Source of the DNA: an uncultured Clostridia bacterium
Lineage (GTDB): Bacteria; Bacillota; Clostridia; Christensenellales; Borkfalkiaceae
Direction: 5' to 3'
DNA: 5,948 bases
Assembly (NCBI GenBank): GCA_937888935.1
Contig: CALARO010000308.1
Coordinates: forward strand, 1-5,948
Below the pieces are notes generated by a model. It ran no database searches. It was not told the DNA's origin and saw only the letters and a program-made list of their open reading frames with translations. The translations under genes and the position numbers were made by a program. Of this stretch, positions 1 through 5,822 are shown one piece after another (position 1 is the stretch's first letter; the number at the start of each line of letters is the position of its first letter).

Positions 1-3000
1 GGGGATTGCTGCAAGCAAAATTGAATTGCCGTAACAACGACGATTTAATAAAGCAAAATAAAAAAATCGCCGATCTGGAAGATTTTAGTAGTGTTATAGC
101 CGCTTCGGCAAGCGATGAACGCGCCGCGGACCGATATGCTTCCATCGCAAAGAAACAAATAGATTATCAGGAAGAACAAAGGCGATCGGCGGCGGCTAGG
201 AAACGCAAAAAACGGCAGGTGAGAATTTTATCGCTTGTGGCTGTATTTGTTGCCGTGATTGCGTTGGCTATATTCAGCGGAATCGGCTATTACAAAACAG
301 AATCGGCTTTAAAATTTATTGAAAACGAAACGGGCTATACCGTTTTTGGCGGAAAATATTTTAAAGAAACCAATGTGATTATTCCTGCGGAATATAACGG
401 AAAACAAGTTACTAAAATTGACGATAACGCTTTTTCGGGAAATACTCATATTGAAACGATAACATTGCCAGCCACTATCATAGAAATCGGCAATAGCGCG
501 TTTAAAGATTGTGTTTCGTTAAAACTTTTACGCTTTGATTTTATTAAAAATACAGCGCAAAACGAAATTATTGCACTTGCATTGAAAAACGAGAGCGGAG
601 AAATTAACGAAACAAATTTGAAAAAAATCGGTGTCGAAGCGTTTTATAATTGTAAATCGCTTGAAACGATTGATTTGCAAGGCGTTGAAATTATTGACGC
701 GCGAGCTTTTTATGGTTGTGTTAAATTGCGTTCGGTAACAATCCCTGAAACAATTCAGTCGGTAGGTGAAAGAGTCTTTGCAAAATGCGATACTTTGGAA
801 AAAATTATTATCGAGGGGGCGAAAGACGATTTAACCGGCTTTGCCGATGATTGGAAAGACGGCTTGAGCCAAAACGTGAAAATTACTGCGGGCTTTAAAG
901 TAAAAATTCTTAATGAAAATAGTGAAATAATTGATTCTGTTGTAGTCGAGTATGGCGAAGAATATGTAATTTCTCCTATAAATCGCGACGGGTATACATT
1001 TTTAGGATGGATACTCAATTCAACAGATTCAACAGAAAAATTGACAAATGAAAAAGGATCGTCGCTTCAACCTTATAATTATAAACACGCAATTACAGTA
1101 CAGGCGCAATGGGAAGCAAATGTAAATAGTATTATATTTGAAGCAAACGGTGGCGTTGGTGCTATGGAAAATCAAAGGATTGCAACCGACGGTACTGCAA
1201 AGTTAAATGAATGTATTTTTACTCGTGTCGGATATACGTTTATCGGTTGGGGGACTACATCTACCGAAAAAGTTTATGATGACGCCGCAGATTACAAAAT
1301 GGGAACGAAAAGCCAGTATCGTTTGTTTGCGATTTGGCAAGCAAATACGAATACCTTGCATTTTAATGCAAACGGTGGAACCGGTGATATGGAAAACGCG
1401 TATATCAGAACGGATGATAGTGCAACTTTGCCGCGTAATCTTTTTGAAAAAAAGGGGTATGATTTTGCAGGATGGGCTGAATCGGCGGAAGGAAAAGTAG
1501 TTTATGCTGATCAATCCGTTTATAAAATGGGTGTATACGCGGAGAATGTTTTGTATGCACAGTGGCTTCCCGCTAAATATACAATTACTTATAACTTGAA
1601 TTATGGAAAAATCGCAGGCAATAATCCGACAGAATATACAATTGAAACCCAAACTTTTATTTTAAATAATCCGACGCGCGAAGGTTATATTTTCAGCGGG
1701 TGGAGCGGAACTGATATAATTGGTGAGCAAGTTATGGTAACAATTGAAGTCGGTTCAATCGGAAATCGTATATATGAGGCTCATTGGACTGCCAATCTGA
1801 ATACTTTGCATTTTGATGCCAATGGCGGAACGGGCAGTATGGAAGATATGAAAATTCAAACGGATGAAACGGTGCGCTTGTCTGCTTGTACGTTTACAAA
1901 AAGAGGATATAGTTTTGCGGGATGGGCAATGTCTGCTACATCGGAAAAAATTTATTCCGAGGAAGCCGTTTATAAAATGGGGGTAAAACCAGAATATACC
2001 TTGTATGCAAAATGGAATCTTGTTTATTACACAATTACGTATTTTTTAAATAATGGAATCGGAACAACTAATCCGAATCAGTATACGGTAGAGTCAAATG
2101 ATTTTATACTAAATAATCCTGTTCGAGAAGGATATGCTTTTATCGGATGGAGTGGTACAGATTTGATCGAACAGGCGACTAAGGTAATTGTTGAAAAAGG
2201 CAGTATTGGAAACCGCTCTTTTACTGCTAATTGGAAGGCTAACAATAATACTGTAGAATTTAATGCCAATGGCGGCATAGGCTCAATGAATAGTCAAACA
2301 ATACAGACAGACACAAGCGATATACTGTATAAGTGTGCGTTTTCTAAGAAAGGGTATACTTTTTCCGGGTGGGCGATTTCAAAAAGTGGCGAAAAAATAT
2401 ATAATGATTGCGCTCAATATAAAATGGGAACTGCTTCAAAATATATTTTGTATGCAGTATGGTCGGCAAATCTAAATACGCTTTATTTTGATGGAAATAC
2501 TTCTGATTCAGGTGATATGTCATCTTTGAAAGTGTATTCAGACGAAACGATAGTTTTGCCGAAAAACACATTTGAAAAAACTGGCTATAGTTTTGTTGGA
2601 TGGGCGGAAACGGTAAGTGGTGATATTATTGTAACGGATACAGAGAAATATGTAATGCCTTGTGAGGAAAGTGTTACTTTATATGCCGTGTGGAAAGCTA
2701 TTCCGTATACCATAACGCTTGATGCTTGCGGAAAATCATTAAAAAGTACACAAGCGCAAATTAGCTTTGATTCTGATTTTCAATTGGAATTACCTGAAAA
2801 TATTGATTTGGGATTTGAGTTTATTGGATGGTATAGTTCGGATTTTGCTATCGCTTATACAGATAAACAGGGGAAAAGTATAACAAAATGGAGTTATGCG
2901 GGAAATGACAAAGTTTTGTATGCAAAATATGCTATTAAAGATGAGATGAATAATTTTATATTTAGATCTACCGTAAATACTTGTATAATTACAGGCGTAT

Positions 3001-4673
3001 ACAATAACGAAATTACTGATATATTTATACCAGATTATGTAACTGAAATTATTAGCGGTGCTTTTGAAGTTTGTCGTAATGTTCAGACACTTGATTTGCC
3101 GTTCGCTGGAAGATACAAAGATGGCGGTTGGTTGTATGATTATGAAAAGTGTATTGGTGTAATTTTTGGAACAAATTTTTATTATAACGACGAATATGAG
3201 TACGATTATTATAAAAGTGAAGCAACGGGGGCTATATATGTAAAATTTAAAATACCAGATACATTAACTCATATCATTCTTAGAGGCGGAACAATGGTGC
3301 CGTACTTATTTGCCGGATGTAGCGGAGTAGAAACTTTTGAAATTCCGACTTCTATGACGGAATTAGCTGATTTTGTGTTTAAAAATTGCTCATCATTAAA
3401 AACTTATAGTATACCAAAACAAATAAATAAATTAGGCAGTTATATTTTTGATAATTGCAATGCTTTAACGAAAGTGATTTTATCGGAAAATATTTTTGAT
3501 ATTAGCGAAGGAACTTTTTACGGTTGTAGCAATTTGACTTATAATATTTTCGATAATGCTATGTTTATAGGAAGTGTAAAAAAACCTCATCAAATATTAG
3601 TAAAAGCATTAAATACGACAATAATAAAAAGTGAAATTCCGCAAGACGTTGAATTTATTCACTCACAAGCATTTTATCAATGTAAGAGTTTGCAAGCGAT
3701 TAATGTCTCTTACGGAGTAAAATCATTGGGGTATAAATCATTTGCCGAATGTACAATGCTTACGGAAATATCTATACCTCAAAGTGTTATTTATATAGGA
3801 GCGGATGCATTTGAATATTGTCCGATTGAAACCGCTGATATTCCCTCGATTGCAATAGAATTTATAGAGAAAAGTCACTTGAAAAATATTGTTGTTAATA
3901 GCGGAAATATAGCGGATAGTGCATTTGCTAATTGCAATCGCTTAGTAAACGTTATAATAAATTCAGAGGTTACATCTATTGGATATGAGGCTTTTAAATG
4001 GTGTGGGGCATTAAAAGAAGTAACAATTGGAAATGGTATTCTATGTATAGCAGAAAGTACTTTCATAGGATGTAATAGTATTGAGAAAATGACTTTACCT
4101 TTTGTTGGAAAATCTCGAACTGCATTAAAAGAAGAAGCGGTTTTAGGGTATATATTTGGGTTTACAGTTGTTCATACGGAAAAGGCAACTATTGCAAGTG
4201 CTTCATTTTTGAATACTGAATCTTTTGATGTAAATGCAGTAAATTGTAGTAGAAATCAAAACATACCAACGGGGCTTACGGCGCAATATGGTTATTTTTA
4301 CAACTCAGGGGAGGCAACGTCTATTAGTGGTAAATATTGGGGGAATACTACTGTGTATTATTATAATATACCACAGACTTTGAAAGAAGTAATAATTACG
4401 GATTGCGAGAATATATCAAAGGGAGCATTTTTAAATTGTAGTATGATACAAAAACTTGCGTTAGAATCAGCAATAATGTCCATCGAGGACTTTGCATTTT
4501 GTGAATGTTCAAATTTACAGACTCTTACGATATGTTCTACATCTGTGCCTAAGGTGACAATCAATTCATTGAGCGGTCTATCTTCAACCAATGTGTATGT
4601 GCCTGCTGAATTATTGGCTGCTTATCATTCTGATGAACTTTGGAATAAATGCACAATTATTGCAGTACAGTAA
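1..4673 (+). CDS. Giant single-pass membrane protein with BspA-type LRR and InlB-B repeats (5'-partial)
   Basis: The reading frame is open to the left edge (first whole codon at 3). A TTG at 6 could serve as a start but has no room for a ribosome site, so I treat the gene as 5'-truncated. Residues here count from codon 6. Order seen: charged, probably helical cytoplasmic stretch (1-62); basic cluster (about 63-71); hydrophobic helix (72-96); BspA/LRR_5 block (about 110-296); nine InlB-B/Flg_new repeats (299-975); long BspA/LRR_5 block (about 979-1555) ending in a cap with VYVPAELLAAY. The positive-inside rule predicts N-in/C-out, with the repeats outside. No LPXTG sorting signal or cell-wall-binding C-terminus is present, so anchoring is by the helix. 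In known families these repeats form elongated surface proteins for adhesion or ligand recognition; the ligand here is unknown. It lies 9 bp before the ATPase gene. Cytoplasmic function is undecided because the N-terminus is missing. Confidence 0.9.
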   Translation, partial: GLLQAKLNCRNNDDLIKQNKKIADLEDFSSVIAASASDERAADRYASIAKKQIDYQEEQRRSAAARKRKKRQVRILSLVAVFVAVIALAIFSGIGYYKTESALKFIENETGYTVFGGKYFKETNVIIPAEYNGKQVTKIDDNAFSGNTHIETITLPATIIEIGNSAFKDCVSLKLLRFDFIKNTAQNEIIALALKNESGEINETNLKKIGVEAFYNCKSLETIDLQGVEIIDARAFYGCVKLRSVTIPETIQSVGERVFAKCDTLEKIIIEGAKDDLTGFADDWKDGLSQNVKITAGFKVKILNENSEIIDSVVVEYGEEYVISPINRDGYTFLGWILNSTDSTEKLTNEKGSSLQPYNYKHAITVQAQWEANVNSIIFEANGGVGAMENQRIATDGTAKLNECIFTRVGYTFIGWGTTSTEKVYDDAADYKMGTKSQYRLFAIWQANTNTLHFNANGGTGDMENAYIRTDDSATLPRNLFEKKGYDFAGWAESAEGKVVYADQSVYKMGVYAENVLYAQWLPAKYTITYNLNYGKIAGNNPTEYTIETQTFILNNPTREGYIFSGWSGTDIIGEQVMVTIEVGSIGNRIYEAHWTANLNTLHFDANGGTGSMEDMKIQTDETVRLSACTFTKRGYSFAGWAMSATSEKIYSEEAVYKMGVKPEYTLYAKWNLVYYTITYFLNNGIGTTNPNQYTVESNDFILNNPVREGYAFIGWSGTDLIEQATKVIVEKGSIGNRSFTANWKANNNTVEFNANGGIGSMNSQTIQTDTSDILYKCAFSKKGYTFSGWAISKSGEKIYNDCAQYKMGTASKYILYAVWSANLNTLYFDGNTSDSGDMSSLKVYSDETIVLPKNTFEKTGYSFVGWAETVSGDIIVTDTEKYVMPCEESVTLYAVWKAIPYTITLDACGKSLKSTQAQISFDSDFQLELPENIDLGFEFIGWYSSDFAIAYTDKQGKSITKWSYAGNDKVLYAKYAIKDEMNNFIFRSTVNTCIITGVYNNEITDIFIPDYVTEIISGAFEVCRNVQTLDLPFAGRYKDGGWLYDYEKCIGVIFGTNFYYNDEYEYDYYKSEATGAIYVKFKIPDTLTHIILRGGTMVPYLFAGCSGVETFEIPTSMTELADFVFKNCSSLKTYSIPKQINKLGSYIFDNCNALTKVILSENIFDISEGTFYGCSNLTYNIFDNAMFIGSVKKPHQILVKALNTTIIKSEIPQDVEFIHSQAFYQCKSLQAINVSYGVKSLGYKSFAECTMLTEISIPQSVIYIGADAFEYCPIETADIPSIAIEFIEKSHLKNIVVNSGNIADSAFANCNRLVNVIINSEVTSIGYEAFKWCGALKEVTIGNGILCIAESTFIGCNSIEKMTLPFVGKSRTALKEEAVLGYIFGFTVVHTEKATIASASFLNTESFDVNAVNCSRNQNIPTGLTAQYGYFYNSGEATSISGKYWGNTTVYYYNIPQTLKEVIITDCENISKGAFLNCSMIQKLALESAIMSIEDFAFCECSNLQTLTICSTSVPKVTINSLSGLSSTNVYVPAELLAAYHSDELWNKCTIIAVQ
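219..293 (+). other. Encoded transmembrane helix with preceding basic cluster
   Basis: Codons for residues 72-96 of the large protein give an uninterrupted hydrophobic run (VRILSLVAVFVAVIAL, then AIFSGIGYY). It is immediately preceded by the strongly basic ARKRKKRQ. Before it lies a charged, Gln/Glu/Lys-rich stretch (IDYQEEQRRS) that looks like a juxtamembrane helix. By the positive-inside rule the N-terminal side is cytoplasmic and the long repeat region is exported. It sits inside the protein rather than at its start, so it is more likely a permanent anchor than a cleaved signal peptide. No second membrane segment is visible in the rest of the protein. Confidence 0.85.
333..893 (+). repeat. 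First BspA-type leucine-rich repeat block (about 5 repeats)
   Basis: Residues about 110-296 of the large protein. Five units carry the BspA/LRR_5 signature of an Ala/Val-Phe pair, usually a Cys, then an aliphatic strand and an Ile/Leu-Pro: AFSGN, AFKDC, AFYNC, AFYGC and VFAKC, with following segments such as ITLPATIIEIG and VTIPETIQSVG. The second and third units are separated by a longer, less regular insertion (around residues 178-203). The block ends in a segment with FADDW, which resembles the usual cap that closes LRR blocks in this family. It is membrane-proximal and lies just outside the predicted helix. Confidence 0.8.
900..2930 (+). repeat. Nine tandem InlB-B / Flg_new (Listeria-Bacteroides) repeats
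   Basis: Nine units end at W369, W444, W520, W594, W670, W743, W819, W896 and Y975 of the large protein, so units are 71-79 residues. Each carries the family core GYxFxGW in its middle and closes with a strand such as LYAKW. Two sequence types can be told apart. Type A (units 2, 3, 5, 7, 8) begins like NTLHFNANGGTGDM, and four of the five contain YKMG. Type B (units 4, 6) begins YTITY and contains FILNNP, GWSGTD and GSIGNR. Units 1 and 9 are divergent end units. In internalin-like proteins these repeats form beta-grasp-like modules used as stalks or ligand-binding spacers; that role is inferred here. Confidence 0.9.
1338..2234 (+). repeat. Higher-order duplication: A-B pair of InlB repeats present twice
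   Basis: Units 3+4 (1338-1787, 150 codons) and units 5+6 (1788-2234, 149 codons) have the same type A then type B order. The copies match at protein level: NTLHFxANGGTGxME in both A units; FILNNPxREGYxFxGWSGTD and GSIGNR in both B units. Synonymous positions differ widely (for example gcgcgaaggttat against gttcgagaaggat), so this is not a recent copy. It is best read as an old duplication of a two-unit cassette of about 450 bp, followed by selection on the protein. Confidence 0.75.
3096..3347 (+). repeat. LRR insertion module, copy 1 (LPFxG ... IFG ... IPxTL)
   Basis: Starting at residue 1031 the solenoid leaves its 22-23-residue rhythm. It runs LPFAG, a Tyr/Asp-rich loop, IGVIFG, a second acidic aromatic loop (NDEYEYDYY), then IPDTLTHIILRGG, before rejoining an LRR unit at LFAGCSG. 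The same order of short motifs recurs about 1 kb downstream, so this is a definite module rather than random decay. I recall similar LPFxG...GYIFG stretches in other bacterial BspA-like proteins, but I know of no assigned function. Confidence 0.65.
4095..4469 (+). repeat. LRR insertion module, copy 2 (LPFxG ... GYIFG ... IPQTL)
   Basis: Starting at residue 1364 the motif order of the earlier copy recurs: LPFVG, then LGYIFG, a long irregular stretch rich in Tyr, Ser and Asn, YYYNIPQTLKEVIIT, and return to the LRR rhythm at AFLNCS. The insert is about 40 residues longer than the first copy. Loops of this kind projecting from a solenoid are candidate contact sites, which is inference only. Confidence 0.65.
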
Positions 4674-4682
4674 GATATAACT

Positions 4683-5822
4683 ATGAATAATCAACCTAAA
4701 ATCGAAGCGTATAAAAGCTTTTATCAACAAGCGAAAGATTATTACAACGCAGGGGATATCTCTGCAGCAAGAGACTGTTTTTTAAAGGCGGCGGAACTCG
4801 CTAACGATATTTCCGTTCACGCGGCTTCTTACGACGTAAAAATGGAATACCATAAACTTGCCGTAAAAATAATTGAATTCGTAAAAAAAGAATGCGTACA
4901 TAAAAAGACGGTTGCAGAAGCTGTTCCCGAAACGGAAAACGCGGAAAGTAAACCTGTATTCAAGCCGCAAGAAAAATCTTCCGATGATACGAAGATTACT
5001 TTTGCCGACGTTGCTGGGCTTGACGACGTAAAGGAACAAATCCGTTTCAAGGTTTTATCACCGATGCAGCGTCCCGAACTTGCCGAAAAATATAAAATTA
5101 AAGCGGGCGGTAAAATTCTGCTTTACGGTCCTCCGGGAACGGGCAAAACTTTTATTGCTCGCGCAATCGCTGGCGAAGTAGACGCGGAGTTTTTTGCCGT
5201 AAACTGTCAAGACTTAATTTCCAAATATATGGGCGATAGCAGCAAGCAACTTGACAGCCTTTTTACCGAAGCCGAAAAGCACGATAAAGCCATAATTTTC
5301 TTTGACGAATTTGATTCCGTTGCAAGTAAACGTAGCGGCGAAACAAGTGGTGCCGATGCTGAAATGGCGCGTTTCGTGGCAACGTTTCTTACCAAAGTTG
5401 ACGGTTTCAAGCCGTCGGCAAACAAAATGTTGTTGCTTATCGCAGCAACTAACCGTCCTTGGGCATTAGACAGCGCAATGCTTCGCGGCGGCAGATTTGA
5501 TACGCAAATTTACGTTGGCGTTCCCGATCAGGCGGCGCGAGAGTTTCTTGTTCATAAAGTGCTTGACGGTATCGAGCGCGACGAAGAAGTTGATTTATCT
5601 AAACTCGCGTGGGCATTGGAAGGTTACGGTGGCGGCGACATCACGGCGATATGCGAAAAAATAAAAATAGAGCCGTATAAACGAGAAATAGAAACAGGCG
5701 ATCCGCAAAAAATCACGCGAGACGATTGCAATAAAATACTTGCGAATTCACACAACATAATTACGAAAGACGAAATTGATAAATTTAAACTTTATCAAGA
5801 GGGGCGATATGGAAACGATTAA
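4683..5822 (+). CDS. MIT-like domain AAA+ ATPase, Vps4/Cdc48-type, single AAA module
   Basis: This is a 379-residue cytoplasmic ATPase with no signal peptide or membrane segment. Residues 1-70 resemble an MIT three-helix bundle (YQQAKDYYNAGDISAARDCF and onward), the Vps4-type adaptor that grips helical tails of partners. Residues 71-103 form a charged linker. The AAA module (about 104-350) is intact: Walker A GPPGTGKT (149-156, K155), pore-loop YMG (182-184), Walker B IIFFDE (204-209, D208/E209), sensor-1 N257 in AATNRP, arginine fingers R268 and R271 in LRGGRFD, and sensor-2 region GYGGGDI. The C-terminal tail with DEIDKF resembles the closing helix of Vps4/Cdc48 proteins. The family forms hexamers that thread or disassemble protein partners using ATP. 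The ATG at 4683 keeps the MIT segment whole but has no clear ribosome site, so translation may be coupled to the upstream stop 9 bp away. Family is firm; substrate is unknown. Confidence 0.93.
   Translation: MNNQPKIEAYKSFYQQAKDYYNAGDISAARDCFLKAAELANDISVHAASYDVKMEYHKLAVKIIEFVKKECVHKKTVAEAVPETENAESKPVFKPQEKSSDDTKITFADVAGLDDVKEQIRFKVLSPMQRPELAEKYKIKAGGKILLYGPPGTGKTFIARAIAGEVDAEFFAVNCQDLISKYMGDSSKQLDSLFTEAEKHDKAIIFFDEFDSVASKRSGETSGADAEMARFVATFLTKVDGFKPSANKMLLLIAATNRPWALDSAMLRGGRFDTQIYVGVPDQAAREFLVHKVLDGIERDEEVDLSKLAWALEGYGGGDITAICEKIKIEPYKREIETGDPQKITRDDCNKILANSHNIITKDEIDKFKLYQEGRYGND
5799..5804 (+). promoter_or_regulatory. Ribosome binding site for the zinc-ribbon gene
   Basis: GAGGGG lies four bases before the ATG at 5809, inside the last codons of the ATPase gene. 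It is the only clear purine-rich Shine-Dalgarno-like site at a gene start in this window. It supports choosing that ATG for the third gene, and a host that uses Shine-Dalgarno initiation. The spacing is a little short. Confidence 0.6.

Larger units (their letters stand above)
2940..4670 (+). repeat. Second, long BspA-type leucine-rich repeat block (about 13 repeats)
   Basis: Residues about 979-1555 of the large protein. I count thirteen xFxxC signatures: AFEVC, LFAGC, VFKNC, IFDNC, TFYGC, AFYQC, SFAEC, AFEYC, AFANC, AFKWC, TFIGC, AFLNC and AFCEC. They are spaced mostly by about 22-23 residues with ISIPQSVIYIG-like strands, the BspA/LRR_5 pattern. Two longer insertions interrupt the solenoid (from residues 1031 and 1364). 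The end carries a C-terminal cap typical of these proteins (VYVPAELLAAYHSDELW). This is the most membrane-distal part and the likeliest ligand-binding surface, which is an inference. Confidence 0.85.

Noticed and set aside
6..8. TTG at position 6 as the true start of the giant protein
   Set aside because: The frame is open upstream to the window edge and there is no room to see a ribosome site. The pre-membrane segment looks like the tail of a longer cytoplasmic region.
1041..1079. TTGACA (1041-1046) and TATAAT (1074-1079) resembling promoter boxes
   Set aside because: The spacing is 27 bases rather than about 17, and the site lies inside a conserved coding region with no gene starting downstream.
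1448..1454. A_AAA_AAG heptamer in the giant gene (dnaX-like slippery sequence) with a -1 stop at 1460-1462
   Set aside because: It encodes the EKKGY stretch seen in several repeats with other codons, has no visible stimulatory structure, and truncation in the middle of the third InlB repeat has no evident use.
1203..1652. Minus-strand open frame of 149 codons across the InlB repeats
   Set aside because: It is fully antisense to strongly conserved repeat codons, its protein has no recognisable domain, and it has an odd Ile/Phe/Cys-rich composition typical of a shadow frame.
4614..4682. Possible promoter for the ATPase gene at the end of the giant gene
   Set aside because: TTGGCT at 4614-4619 has no -10 box at the right distance; the AATAAA at 4644-4649 is 24 bases away. 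The 9-bp gap fits operon transcription better.
4671..4682. Terminator or hairpin between the giant gene and the ATPase gene
   Set aside because: The 9-bp gap holds no inverted repeat or T-run, and no stem is visible across the junction.
5207..5425. Minus-strand open frame opposite the Walker B and sensor-1 region of the ATPase
   Set aside because: It is antisense to catalytic motifs, with no ribosome site or known domain; a shadow of the real gene.
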